Origin: Fibrobacter sp. UBA4375
Lineage (GTDB): Bacteria; Fibrobacterota; Fibrobacteria; Fibrobacterales; Fibrobacteraceae
Length of the DNA stretch: 57,393 bases
Direction of reading: 5' to 3'
Assembly (NCBI GenBank): GCA_002391195.1
Contig: DGRZ01000093.1
Location: 60,633 to 118,025, forward strand
How positions within the stretch are numbered: the first letter of the stretch is position 1; every line of letters begins with the position of its first letter. The translations under genes and the position numbers were made by a program. Positions 47,641-57,077 of this stretch are shown here, piece by piece. Under the pieces are notes generated by a model, which saw only the letters and a list, made by a program, of their open reading frames with translations, was not told where the DNA came from and searched no databases.

Positions 47641-50150
47641 TACCTGGCCTCCAGCCATGCGTTGGCCCAGTCGCCGTGATCGCAGTCCTTGTTGCCGCCC
47701 TGTTCCAATACCAGTTGCAGGTTCTGGACTCCGGACACATCTACTTCCAAGATTTGTTTCTGTGTAGAATACATCTTGTTTGAACGGAACAGTTCACGAC
47801 CGTCACCCTTTACCACGAAGAATGCCCCGTCACCGCAGGCACTTTCGTCGTCCAGGCCGATAACGCCGTGAAGCATATTGAACTTTCCGGAAATATCGTA
47901 TTCGATGCTCGCATCGGCATGACTTCCGATTCCATAGCGGAAGGGTTCCTTGTCCAGGGTTATACCGTTATGGTCCACCGTCTGGTCCTTTTGCGGTTTT
48001 CCCCAATCCTGATGGAAGTTCTTCATGGGCATCTCCGAAACCAGGGCGACTCCTTCGCCTTCCACAAACAGGTCCCTGTACAGAGTCAGAGTGTCAGCAT
48101 CAGGCATCAGGCACCACATTTTCAGACGGTTCATTCCGGCAGACAAATCTGTAGAATCCAGCAACAGACTGTCTTGGATTTCAGTCACCACCTTTTCTTT
48201 TTCGGGTTTGCCGTTTACGGAATAGGAACAGGCAATGGACTCTTCAAAATTCTTGTTCAGCGTAACGAGGCTGCTGTCCATGTTCGAAACAGAGAACCGC
48301 TGTGCATACTGGGACACTCCCTTCTTGGCGTCGATGCGGTAAATGACCAACGGATAGCCGAACAGCTTGGGCTCCAAGAGTACGCGTTCGTTCTTGTAGG
48401 AATCCAGAATCTCGTCAATCTGGTCGGTGGTCTTGAAGCCCACCACGCGGCTCTGGCGGTTTACCGAACCGTAACCGTCCTGACCGCGCACCAGATAGAT
48501 GTTTCCACCAGACGCCTGGTACCACTTGGCAAAGGTATCCGTATCCCAGCGCTTGAACGTCCGTTCGCTAAAGGCACTATGACCAGAGGCAAGCATCTGC
48601 CAAGGTCTCGCATAAATGTAAATGGAATTCTCGGGATACTTTTTCAACTCCGTATTCAAGAAATCCTCTTCGGCCAAAAGCTTGTTCTTGTAATAAAGCA
48701 TGTTGGCCTTGTAACTGGGGGCGTGGAACATCATAAGCCCAAGGGACATGGCAACAGCAATACCCAGGACCAGGCGACCGATGCCGTCGGGTTTCATCTT
48801 GGAGAAAAAGCACAAGGCGTCGTAAGGGCCAAGGGCCATCAAGAGAGCGAACAGGGGCAAGGCCACCAGCACGTAACGCTGGTTGATGTCGATGGTGAAG
48901 GTGCCCGACACGTTCAGCAAGATGACGAAAATCTGGATGCAGAACGAAATCCCGAGAACAAAGCCACGAACATAGCGCCTGGAATAAACCATCCTGAACA
49001 GGAGCCATACCGTGGATGCCAGCAGGAGTACCGTAAAGGATGTGTAGAACGGATTTTCGAGAATCCCGCCAAAAGCCGTATCCGGCTTCAGGTTCATCAT
49101 GATTTCTACATTGGTCTTCAGGTTGAACCACAGGTTTTCAAGGGAATGGGCCGCGTGTTCTCCGCCCTGGAAATCATAACCGCGGTAGGCCGCCATGGTA
49201 TTGATAGAAGGCCAGCTCACCGCAATGACCGAAGCCACAAAGAGGGGCAGGCGGTACGGTTTTTCCAAGAAATAGCGATAATAATACAGAGCGAAAGGAA
49301 TAAAGGCGAAAACAGTTTCCTGTCTAGTCTGTGCAAAGAAGCCAAGCAGGGGCACGGTCAGCAAGAAATGTTTCCAGGTCACCTTGTTAGTCGGCACAAA
49401 GGCGTACCAGGCCATCAAGGCCGTCAGGAGGGCGATGTAGAGGACCTCTGTGGAGGCAGAGCGTGCCTGCAAAAGGAATATGGGCATGCCGCCCAGGAAC
49501 GCCGTGGCCGCTAACGCCAAAGGTTCGCTCTTGAACCATCTGCACAGCGCAAAGAAAAAGAAAATCAGGCTCAGGATGTAGAAGGGGTAATTCACCAACA
49601 AGGCGGTATCCCTGTTGGGTTCCATGAAGTTGAACACCAGGGAATACACAAAGCCGAGGGCCTTGCCCTTGAAGTTGTTCACCTCGTCGGTACATTCCAG
49701 GTTGCCGTCTTTCCAGATTCCCTCGTTGCAGATGCCGCCGGAGTGCTGGAAATACATCTGCAGGCCCATGGATTCCCAGCTGGTCTCGTCGCTCAGCACC
49801 CGATGGCTGTTCCCGATGTTTCCGAACATGAATACGGAAAACACCAGAAGCAGCACGGCCAGCCCGCAAAGGCTCTTGCCGCCGGGCAAATACCCGCGGA
49901 TATGCTTTGCGATAAAGGGCAGGTTCACCGCAACACCTACGAGGCCCACCACAAACGTGGAAAGGATGGCGTAATAGCCCCATTCGATATCCCACTTGCG
50001 GGCCGTAGCCACGGAGGTCCCGTTAAAAATAAGGAATGCTATGACCAGCACAATCAGGGTGACTACAAGCATGAGCCCCTGGGGTTTCCCCAGGTTCAAC
50101 GACTTGAACCACTCCTTCAAAGCATTTTTCTTTTCTTTATCCTTTTTCAT
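47640..50150 (-). CDS. Polytopic GT-C-type glycosyltransferase with C-terminal NPCBM domain
   Basis: 836 residues. About 11-12 membrane helices (residues 25-480); an early acidic loop (VLSDETSWESMG) resembles the first-loop Asp/Glu of PMT/ArnT (GT39/GT83) enzymes that use lipid-linked sugars. A periplasmic part follows, ending in an NPCBM domain (about 713-836; DHNGITLDKEPFRYGIGSHA and VIGLDDESACGDGAFFVVKG). NPCBM is normally attached to secreted glycosidases, so this fusion is unusual. ATG 50150 follows a 7-bp-periodic stretch. Confidence 0.85.
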   Translation of the reverse strand: MKKDKEKKNALKEWFKSLNLGKPQGLMLVVTLIVLVIAFLIFNGTSVATARKWDIEWGYYAILSTFVVGLVGVAVNLPFIAKHIRGYLPGGKSLCGLAVLLLVFSVFMFGNIGNSHRVLSDETSWESMGLQMYFQHSGGICNEGIWKDGNLECTDEVNNFKGKALGFVYSLVFNFMEPNRDTALLVNYPFYILSLIFFFFALCRWFKSEPLALAATAFLGGMPIFLLQARSASTEVLYIALLTALMAWYAFVPTNKVTWKHFLLTVPLLGFFAQTRQETVFAFIPFALYYYRYFLEKPYRLPLFVASVIAVSWPSINTMAAYRGYDFQGGEHAAHSLENLWFNLKTNVEIMMNLKPDTAFGGILENPFYTSFTVLLLASTVWLLFRMVYSRRYVRGFVLGISFCIQIFVILLNVSGTFTIDINQRYVLVALPLFALLMALGPYDALCFFSKMKPDGIGRLVLGIAVAMSLGLMMFHAPSYKANMLYYKNKLLAEEDFLNTELKKYPENSIYIYARPWQMLASGHSAFSERTFKRWDTDTFAKWYQASGGNIYLVRGQDGYGSVNRQSRVVGFKTTDQIDEILDSYKNERVLLEPKLFGYPLVIYRIDAKKGVSQYAQRFSVSNMDSSLVTLNKNFEESIACSYSVNGKPEKEKVVTEIQDSLLLDSTDLSAGMNRLKMWCLMPDADTLTLYRDLFVEGEGVALVSEMPMKNFHQDWGKPQKDQTVDHNGITLDKEPFRYGIGSHADASIEYDISGKFNMLHGVIGLDDESACGDGAFFVVKGDGRELFRSNKMYSTQKQILEVDVSGVQNLQLVLEQGGNKDCDHGDWANAWLEAR

Positions 50151-50356
50151 TTTACACTTCTCGTTTCACATTCTAAACAATCGACCTAAATCACCAACTC
50201 CTCAAGCAGATCCTCGTGATTCTATCGCCACACCGTGGCTCCAGAATGACAGCGAGGATGACACCTCTTGAGACCAGCAATCCTAACCACTGTTTACTGA
50301 CCACTTTACCTCTTGCGACCAGCGACCCCTAGATCCTAGCCCCTAAATCCTAGCCC
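50151..50356. other. Intergenic region bounded by 7-bp periodic arrays
   Basis: 206 bases without a gene. Right side: heptamers 50283-50359. Left side: a weaker 7-nt period up to ATG 50150. The middle holds CCAGAATGACAGCGAGGATG at about 50241-50260, part of a dispersed repeat type. Confidence 0.65.
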
Positions 50357-50359
50357 CTA
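50283..50359 (-). repeat. Eleven in-phase heptamers ending in a stop codon
   Basis: On the minus strand from 50359: TAGGGGC, TAGGATT, TAGGGGC, TAGGATC, TAGGGGT (50359-50325), then less regular units, then four units of the type TRGTNAG (50310-50283). The first TAG is the stop codon of the gene at 50357-53827. Confidence 0.75.
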
Positions 50360-53300
50360 CCCCACTCCCAGCCTTTCCATGGCAATCTTCTTGCCGGTCT
50401 GGAAATCGCACTTGCCACTGCCCAGCTTGGGAAGGCTTTCCACCTTCACCACAGCGCCAGGCACCATCAGGGGCGGAAGCCCTATCTGGCGGAGCATGTC
50501 CTTCACCTCGTCTTCGGACTTTTCGCCGGCATAGACCAGCACAATCTTTTCGCCCTTGGATCCGTCGGGAACGGCCACGGCAAAATGGTCGATCTCGTCG
50601 AACATGGCGTTTTCCGAAATCTTGAAATCTACAGAGCCGAGGCTTACCATCTCGCCGCCAAGCTTTGCAAATCGGCTGTAGCGGTCCACGATAGTCAGGT
50701 AGCCGTCTTCATCTACGTGGCCCTTGTCGCCGGTCTTGTACCAACGTTTGCCGTTGATGACGGCTATGGCCTGGGCGGTGCGTTCCGGGTCCTTCAGGTA
50801 CCCCTTCATAATCTGGGCTCCACCGATGAGAATCAATCCGTCGCTACCGATGGGCAGCTCTTCCATGGTGTCCGGATCCACAATGCGGAACTGGGTTCCA
50901 GGCAGTGGCGCTCCCACGGTACCCGGCTTGTTGCCCTGCAGCACCGTCTTGTAGTCGTCCATCAAGACATCCTTGGTGTTTACCGCCGCCACGGGGGTGG
51001 TCTCGGTACAGCCAAAGCCTTCGAAAATTTCCAGCTTGAACTTGGTGCGGTAAAGCTGTCGCACGTCTTCGCGAATCTTTTCGGCTCCGGCGTAGATGCT
51101 CCGCACATGGCCAAACATCAGCGGGTGCACCGCACGGTTCATGCCCCACATCCGCAAGAAGGTGCCCGTGGCCACCATGATGGTCACCTTGAACTGGGCG
51201 CACATGCGGGACACAAGCCTTGCATCCGTGGGGTCGGGGCAAGTAGCCACCGGCACACCGTCCACCAAGCAAAGCATAGTCGTAATGGAGAACCCGAAGG
51301 CATGGAACAGCGGGAGCGACCCCAGGAACACATCGTCGGAGCCGGGGTTCAGCACACTTTCGCACTGCTTGATGTTACCCATCAAGTTGAAGTGGGTCAG
51401 TTCCACTCCCTTGGGGCGACCTTCGGAACCGGAACTGAAAATAATCGTCGCCACGTCGTCCAGGGAGACCTTCTTGAAGAACCGGAGTTCCAGGTACCAA
51501 GCCGGAAGCAGCATCACCCGCAAGAAGTTCAGCACCAGGGCGGGCTTTTTCAGCTTTTCCTTCAGGTCTTCCATGTAATAGACCTTGTACTTGTCCAGAA
51601 GCTGCTCCATGGGGAGTCCCTTCTGCTTCAGCTTGTCGATAAACACCCTGGCGGTAATGATGGTCTTCACGTCGGCCACGTTACAGCAGTAGTCCATGGT
51701 CTCCGGCGTGTTGGTGTAGTTCAGGTTATAGACCGTCTTGCCCTTGATGAGGCAGGCCATGTTCACGATGATACCCGGGCCCGAAGGCGGAATCAGCACG
51801 CCCACGTTCTTTTCGCCCTTGGTAAGCCCGTCAATCATCTTCGCAAAGGTCAAGGAAGCCGCCGCCAGGGCGTTTGCCGCCAGGTGGTGACCGTCGGGAC
51901 TATAGACCGAAGGTCCGCTCCCGATACGCTTGACCGTGCGTATCCAAGCAGAAGCCACCGGACGGAGCAGTCGGATATAAGACGTCCATGCCGTAATGGA
52001 AAGCTCCTGTACGGCCCGCTGGACCGTAACCGCATCCGCTTCCAGGGGAAGTTCCTCGCCAAAGGCCACCGAAATGATACGGCCTTCGCTATGGATTAAA
52101 TCCTTGAAGCCGGAACCCGCCTGGGAGTAACTGCTCCCCCACAGCCCCTGCACATAGAACGGCAAGAGCTTCAGGTGGTGTACATCCTTGATGGCGTCGG
52201 AATAGTCCAGGCGGAAACGGCTCATGTTGCCCGTAGCGGTCATGGTGTTCTCGGGGAACATCACCACGGCCTCGCCCCGGAGCAGGGCCTCCCGGGCCTC
52301 CTTCATGGCGGACTCCGGGTGTGCAATGTCCAGCTCGATGGTCCGCATCTGTGAAAGGAGCAGACGCACGTACCACTTTTCAAAAGGCCGCTTGGTAATC
52401 ACAAAGCGCAAGGGGCGGGGGCTTGCCATCTGGATCATGGCCCAGTCCACATAAGAAATGTGGTTACCCACCAAAAGCACAGGACCTTCCCAGGGAATAC
52501 GCTCCACGCCAGACACCAGGAACTTGTAATGGAACGAAAGCACCGAGCGCATCAGCTGGCGGAGCAGCGTATGGGGCATGGCCATCAGGGCCCAAATGGT
52601 GCCGCCCAGGCACACGATACCCAGAATAAAGAACAGGCTCATCCGGTCCAGGTTCAAGAACCGGATAAGGACAACGGCCACAATCTCAAAGAGGAGGATA
52701 CAAAGGTTCTGCACCCCGTTGGCCACCGAAAGCACGTGGCCCGCCGACCTGGGCTTGGTATGGTACAGCAGCATGGAGAACATGGGAATCATGTAGATGC
52801 CGCCACAGAACCCCAGCAGGGTAAAGGCGATGGCGTTGTAGGGCCGGGGGATAAAGGGAATCAGGAAGATGAGGATGGCAGCACCAGCGGTACCCATGGG
52901 GATAAGCCCGGTCTCGATAAAGTTCCTGGACATGCGCATGGCAAAGACGATGCCCGCCACAAGACCCAGGGCCGTACCGAAAATGGCGTAGTTGGCCAAG
53001 ATATCCCGGTTAAAGAGCGAACCCGAACCGAACAGGTCCTGGATGACAAACACCAGTAGGAATATCATGACCCAGAACATGGAAAGCCCGATAATGGACT
53101 GGCGGAGCGCCCGGTTCACCCAGAGCTTGCTCAGCTTGCGGCGGGCAAACAGAAAGTTCCAGTAGCGCTTCCAGGGGAATTTCAGCTCGGCATCGTAGGC
53201 GCCTATAGGCGGAAGCCCGAAGGTGAACAGGATTCCCAAAATTTCAAGAGCCACGAGGGTTATCCCCACAGGGGCAAATGTCTGGAGCGCCTCCGAAAGA

Positions 53301-53827
53301 TCCCCTGCCATCGGGAGCATCCGCTGATAGGCGTAGGCGGTAACGCCTCCGCTCAGCACCAGGGCCACAAACAGGATAATCATCAGGATACCGCTCCCCT
53401 GGGCCAGGGAACGGACTCCCACCAGTTCTTTCATGTAGCCGTTCTTGGCCGGACTCTGGAACGCCTGCAGCACAAAGAAAAGACCAATAGAAAGAAACTC
53501 GAACAGGAGGTTCGCCGTACAGACTCCGTAACCGAACAGCACCACCGCAGGTAGCGAAAGCAGGGTCGTCCACCTAAGGACCCGTTCCTTAGGAAACTTG
53601 TCGGAAAAGTAACCCGCAGGAGTCATGAGCAAGGTGCAAGGCAGCAGGAACAACAGGTGCAGCACATAGAACTGCCAAGAGCCCATGGCCGTAAATCCGG
53701 CCCGACTCAGCACCAGTTCCATATAGGCGACAAGGATAGTAGAGAGGGCCACCTGGGTAAAGGCAAACCCGTAAAAAGCAAAAAATCCCTTAGACTTTTT
53801 CATCGGTTTATCCCGCAAATCTTTCAT
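50357..53827 (-). CDS. MFS transporter, PlsC acyltransferase and AMP-dependent ligase fusion (Aas/LplT type)
   Basis: 1156 residues. Residues about 10-420: 12-helix MFS domain of the lysophospholipid transporter type. About 430-640: PlsC acyltransferase with NHISYVDWAM (HX4D) at about 457 and FPENTMTATG at about 524, where FPEGTR is usual. About 660-1150: AMP-forming acyl-ACP/CoA ligase with TIIFSSGSEGRPKGVELTH (about 796), FEGFGCTETTPVAA and KTGDKGHVDEDGYLTI. Together this uptakes and re-acylates lysophospholipids at the inner membrane. Start 53827 or 53803; neither has a good Shine-Dalgarno. Confidence 0.93.
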   Translation of the reverse strand: MKDLRDKPMKKSKGFFAFYGFAFTQVALSTILVAYMELVLSRAGFTAMGSWQFYVLHLLFLLPCTLLMTPAGYFSDKFPKERVLRWTTLLSLPAVVLFGYGVCTANLLFEFLSIGLFFVLQAFQSPAKNGYMKELVGVRSLAQGSGILMIILFVALVLSGGVTAYAYQRMLPMAGDLSEALQTFAPVGITLVALEILGILFTFGLPPIGAYDAELKFPWKRYWNFLFARRKLSKLWVNRALRQSIIGLSMFWVMIFLLVFVIQDLFGSGSLFNRDILANYAIFGTALGLVAGIVFAMRMSRNFIETGLIPMGTAGAAILIFLIPFIPRPYNAIAFTLLGFCGGIYMIPMFSMLLYHTKPRSAGHVLSVANGVQNLCILLFEIVAVVLIRFLNLDRMSLFFILGIVCLGGTIWALMAMPHTLLRQLMRSVLSFHYKFLVSGVERIPWEGPVLLVGNHISYVDWAMIQMASPRPLRFVITKRPFEKWYVRLLLSQMRTIELDIAHPESAMKEAREALLRGEAVVMFPENTMTATGNMSRFRLDYSDAIKDVHHLKLLPFYVQGLWGSSYSQAGSGFKDLIHSEGRIISVAFGEELPLEADAVTVQRAVQELSITAWTSYIRLLRPVASAWIRTVKRIGSGPSVYSPDGHHLAANALAAASLTFAKMIDGLTKGEKNVGVLIPPSGPGIIVNMACLIKGKTVYNLNYTNTPETMDYCCNVADVKTIITARVFIDKLKQKGLPMEQLLDKYKVYYMEDLKEKLKKPALVLNFLRVMLLPAWYLELRFFKKVSLDDVATIIFSSGSEGRPKGVELTHFNLMGNIKQCESVLNPGSDDVFLGSLPLFHAFGFSITTMLCLVDGVPVATCPDPTDARLVSRMCAQFKVTIMVATGTFLRMWGMNRAVHPLMFGHVRSIYAGAEKIREDVRQLYRTKFKLEIFEGFGCTETTPVAAVNTKDVLMDDYKTVLQGNKPGTVGAPLPGTQFRIVDPDTMEELPIGSDGLILIGGAQIMKGYLKDPERTAQAIAVINGKRWYKTGDKGHVDEDGYLTIVDRYSRFAKLGGEMVSLGSVDFKISENAMFDEIDHFAVAVPDGSKGEKIVLVYAGEKSEDEVKDMLRQIGLPPLMVPGAVVKVESLPKLGSGKCDFQTGKKIAMERLGVG

Positions 53828-53848
53828 GGGAAAGATACATAATTAAAA

Positions 53849-53870
53849 CGGTCCCGCCAATGCGGGACCG
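53849..53870 (-). terminator. Terminator of the 53903 FISUMP gene
   Basis: CGGTCCCGC and GCGGGACCG form a 9-bp stem with a 4-nt loop; TTTTAATT follows on the minus strand. Confidence 0.75.
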
Positions 53871-53902
53871 CCTTTTTCAGTTAAGGTAAAGGAACGTCAA
53901 AA

Positions 53903-56002
53903 CTATCTTCTGAGGCCCATCGTATAGTCCACGCCATCTTCGGTTCGAACACAGCGGACAGGAGCACTCTCCTGTTTGGAAAGTTCTTCTGCATCGTCTA
54001 TATAATTGAAGTACATACCTTCTGTACCTGCATAAATAGCAGCCGCATCATCACCATAGGAATCTGAGGTCCAGAAATATCCCCAATAGCCATCGGCCAC
54101 CCCATAGGTCGGCTTCAGGTCAAACCCAACCAGGTTCCAGCCGGCATTACCTTCTGGCCAGCCCTCCTGCGAGAAGAGAACATTGGCTGCAAAGACTTCA
54201 TCGTACGGAGGCGCGAACATCCCTGCAGCAGAGCCATAGATTTCATCAGCATATTTTTTAGAAACTGCAATCATCAAATTACGCCACTCGTAACTCGAAG
54301 GCACATGCCAGCCCTCCGGGCAAAGGCCCTGCACGGGCAATTCAACTTCGTCAATTTCAAATTCGGAACCGTCCAGATTGCCCATAGCCACATCCCAGGT
54401 GTAACCGACGACATTGCAGGTTTCTTCACCATCAAGGCAGGCGTAAAGTTTTTCCGTTTTACCGGCACCCGCGGCAGATGCGGTCTCTGACACAGGTTTC
54501 ACCTTCAAGTTCTCGGCGAACCAGGTCTGGTTGCCGATGGTAACGGTCTTATAGACAATGGACTCGTTGTTGGGGTCGGTAAAGATACTGTCTTTTTTCA
54601 AAGCCTCAACATCCGCCTTCAGTTTTTTAATCGTGTTTCCGGAACACTTGCCATAGGCGCCAAATTCATAAATACCGAAGGTGTTTTCGTATGTCCCTTT
54701 CTTGAACGATTCAACAACGGCAAAGTCCACTTTACTAATCCCGCTCAGTTCATCATCATAAACGGGGCCAATTTCATCGCCAGTATCGCCAAAAATCATT
54801 CTCAAAAAGGCTTCTCCGGATTGTGCATCAGGATACAGGTCAGCCGCAACGAAGGCAAACTTGTTCCAGGGGATATTCACCGTTTTTTCCTGACCAGCAG
54901 TGGCAGGAACCGCAGCGGACATGGGGAACATATCTCCACCTATAAGGATTTTCATTTCCGTATCGGAAGAATAGGTCAGGCAGAATCCGCCCCAGTCCGC
55001 CGAGACCGTTTTGCTATCGATAAACTCGTACGACAGGCCTACTATCGGATAAGTCGTCTCCATGGCTTCAATAAAATCCATATCCTTTTCAACGGAAAGG
55101 GTCGCTTTACCCTTAAACCCGTAATTCTTTCCAAGAGATTCGATCATGGGAGGCATCTCAACAAGAATATCAGAGCCGGGAGGGGCAACCGTCTGCGAGC
55201 CATCTACGGCTTCAACCTCAACACCTTCCCACTGGATTGTTCCCATTTCGGAATTTTCACTCCATACCGCCAGAGGTTCAATGTATGCGCGTCGGCCAAA
55301 ACTTTCTTCATAGAGTCTGTCAGATTGGGACAGACCTTTCCATGTAGGGAAATCCGTTCCCTTTGCTTGAACCGCATAACCGATTCCTGCACCACAGTCG
55401 TAGACAATCACGTCAAGACCCGCATTGATTACGGTACAGGCGTTGTCGTCTTTCAGGGTCTCGGGCGTGACAGGCTTGTCACCAGATTCAGCAGATTCCC
55501 CAGGCTTGCCGTTCTTGACCTCAACCGACTTGTCACCACAGGTGATTTTCACACCGGAACCGTCTTCGAGATTTTCTACGCTGCAGGGAACTTCGGCTGT
55601 GGCTTCGGAAACTTCGGCGTCACTGCCCTTTTCGCCCTTGGCTCCGTTCTTGATGACCGCCAGGGAATCTCCGTTGCACACCAGCTTGAATCCGCTCTTA
55701 TCCTTCAGTTCCTCGGCCTTGCAGTCCAGTTCCGGGGTGGCGACCACGGGGGCCGAGCCACCTACAGTTGTCCAGCCCCAAGCCTTTGCACCGTCTTTTT
55801 CCGTTTCGGAGCAAACATAGACTTCGCTCTTGGATGGAATCACGGCGAAATAGCCCTTGTAACTATTGTCGCACTTGGGCAAATCCTCGCTAGACGCATA
55901 AGATTCCGCCTTTACCAGTTCACTTGTGGACTCGTCACCGCAAGCGACAAAAAGAGTACCGGCCGCAACCAGGGCCACCGGCAATCCAAACCTGTATTTC
56001 AT
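53903..56002 (-). CDS. Large FISUMP lipoprotein
   Basis: 699 residues from ATG 56002, with AGGAGAG upstream. A lipobox LFVACGDE (Cys about 20) leads to Ser/Glu-rich repeats (CSVENLEDGSGVKITCGDKS; LDCKEELKDKSGFKLVCNGD-like units), then a beta-sandwich region (about 250-470; GLSYEFIDSKTVSADWGGFC; VDFAVVESFKKGTYENTFGI) resembling CBM11-like galactose-binding folds, then a FISUMP domain (about 486-699; VTIGNQTWFAENLKV, CPEGWHVPSSYEWRNL, APVRCVRTEDG). A likely surface carbohydrate-binding protein; the CBM match is tentative. Promoter at 56016-56044. Confidence 0.88.
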   Translation of the reverse strand: MKYRFGLPVALVAAGTLFVACGDESTSELVKAESYASSEDLPKCDNSYKGYFAVIPSKSEVYVCSETEKDGAKAWGWTTVGGSAPVVATPELDCKAEELKDKSGFKLVCNGDSLAVIKNGAKGEKGSDAEVSEATAEVPCSVENLEDGSGVKITCGDKSVEVKNGKPGESAESGDKPVTPETLKDDNACTVINAGLDVIVYDCGAGIGYAVQAKGTDFPTWKGLSQSDRLYEESFGRRAYIEPLAVWSENSEMGTIQWEGVEVEAVDGSQTVAPPGSDILVEMPPMIESLGKNYGFKGKATLSVEKDMDFIEAMETTYPIVGLSYEFIDSKTVSADWGGFCLTYSSDTEMKILIGGDMFPMSAAVPATAGQEKTVNIPWNKFAFVAADLYPDAQSGEAFLRMIFGDTGDEIGPVYDDELSGISKVDFAVVESFKKGTYENTFGIYEFGAYGKCSGNTIKKLKADVEALKKDSIFTDPNNESIVYKTVTIGNQTWFAENLKVKPVSETASAAGAGKTEKLYACLDGEETCNVVGYTWDVAMGNLDGSEFEIDEVELPVQGLCPEGWHVPSSYEWRNLMIAVSKKYADEIYGSAAGMFAPPYDEVFAANVLFSQEGWPEGNAGWNLVGFDLKPTYGVADGYWGYFWTSDSYGDDAAAIYAGTEGMYFNYIDDAEELSKQESAPVRCVRTEDGVDYTMGLRR

Positions 56003-56015
56003 AACTACTCTCCTC

Positions 56016-56044
56016 GTTATAGGGCAGAGACACTCAACCCTCAA
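56016..56044 (-). promoter_or_regulatory. Promoter of the large FISUMP lipoprotein
   Basis: Minus-strand TTGAGG at 56044-56039, 17-nt spacer, TATAAC at 56021-56016, leader about 10-15 nt with the Shine-Dalgarno. Confidence 0.55.
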
Positions 56045-56090
56045 AAAGAAATGTAGTATTTCTCTCCTCAAAAAGTAAACAACGTTATAC

Positions 56091-56125
56091 AAAAAAACTC
56101 CCGATGCGACCAGCACCGGGAGTTT
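56091..56125 (-). terminator. Terminator of the K-rich lipoprotein gene
   Basis: AAACTCCCG at 56095-56103 pairs with CGGGAGTTT at 56117-56125; on the minus strand seven Ts follow. Lies 21 nt after the stop at 56147. Confidence 0.85.
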
Positions 56126-56146
56126 AGACGTAATTTTAGGTATAAA

Positions 56147-57010
56147 TTACTTGTTCTCGAAGTAGTAGGTAGTCAGAGTCTTGCCATCCTGGGAGAACTG
56201 GATAATCTGCTTGCCCTTGGGAAGATCGCCGGTGATCTTGAACAGGTTTTCGGCCATATAGGTCACCGTCAGGTTCGTGCCCTTGTCCTTGTCGGCAAAG
56301 AGGCCCTTCTTCTCGCTTTCTTCGAAGCCCTTGCAGTCCTTGTGGGCAGAAATGTCCTGTTCCACGGCGGGGAAGGTCTTGGCAATGAGCGGAGAGGTCA
56401 CGGAGCTAGCATTGCGGTAGAAGACTTCCAGCTTGCCCTCGATTACGCGGGGGGCCGGCAGCGGAGACATCTTGGCAGCTTCCTTCTTGCCTTTCTTCTT
56501 GCCCTTCTTCTGGTCGGGCACCTTGGCGCCGTCGCCAGCCTGGGGGCGTTCCAACTGGTAACCTGCGATGGATTCGTTGCACTGGGTGGACCAGACGACC
56601 CATTCGTTAGAAATCTTCTTCGGGCCGTTTTCTTCGTCGCCAGGCAGGTAGAGACCCGGTTCAATCTGGTCGCTATAGATGTACAGCGTCACCTTCAGGT
56701 TCGGGTTCTCTTCGGTGGTAGAAATCATGTTCTTGCTCTTGATGTACTTGGAGCGGCCGGCAAGAATCTTGTAGTTACCCACGGGGACCTTTTCGAACTT
56801 GAACTGGCCCTTGCGGAGTTCCTGCTTGTACTTGTACTTTTCCTTGAGGGTGGAGTAGATAGTGGAGTCCATCCAGATGGTGGGCATTTCGAGAGGCTTG
56901 CCAGTGAAAGCGTCACAGACTTCACCTTCGATGGTACCGGTCTTTTCGCAACCGGTGAGAGCCATAGCCACGAGAGCGGCGGTAGCACAGAGAGTAAGTG
57001 TTTTTTTCAT
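56147..57010 (-). CDS. Cys-lipoprotein with Lys-rich linker
   Basis: 287 residues. A lipobox is clear in ALTGCEKTG (Cys about 21). Residues about 25-110 look like a carboxypeptidase-regulatory-like beta-sandwich (TIEGEVCDAFTGKPLEMPTI; FKFEKVPVGNYKILAGRSKY). A basic stretch (KKGKKKGKKEAAK, about 168-180) separates it from a C-terminal domain with paired Cys. AAAAGGA lies before ATG 57010 and TATATT at 57040-57035. Function unknown. Confidence 0.8.
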   Translation of the reverse strand: MKKTLTLCATAALVAMALTGCEKTGTIEGEVCDAFTGKPLEMPTIWMDSTIYSTLKEKYKYKQELRKGQFKFEKVPVGNYKILAGRSKYIKSKNMISTTEENPNLKVTLYIYSDQIEPGLYLPGDEENGPKKISNEWVVWSTQCNESIAGYQLERPQAGDGAKVPDQKKGKKKGKKEAAKMSPLPAPRVIEGKLEVFYRNASSVTSPLIAKTFPAVEQDISAHKDCKGFEESEKKGLFADKDKGTNLTVTYMAENLFKITGDLPKGKQIIQFSQDGKTLTTYYFENK

Positions 57011-57034
57011 TGTTTTTCCTTTTGAATATCTTTA

Positions 57035-57040
57035 AATATA
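57035..57040 (-). promoter_or_regulatory. TATATT -10 element of the 56147-57010 lipoprotein gene
   Basis: Minus-strand TATATT about 25 nt before ATG 57010, directly after the bL31 terminator; no -35 is evident. Confidence 0.5.
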
Positions 57041-57041
57041 C

Positions 57042-57067
57042 AAAAACCCTCCCGTTTTAGGGGAGGG
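57042..57067 (-). terminator. Terminator of rpmE2
   Basis: On the minus strand CCCTCCC-loop-GGGAGGG is followed by TTTTTG, 11 nt after the stop at 57078. Confidence 0.85.
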
Positions 57068-57077
57068 CATAAAAAGA

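Noticed and set aside
47868..49514. 548-residue plus-strand reading frame
   Set aside because: Antisense to the membrane glycosyltransferase; composition typical of a shadow frame.
50585..52099. 504-residue plus-strand reading frame
   Set aside because: Antisense to the ligase domain of the three-domain lipid protein.
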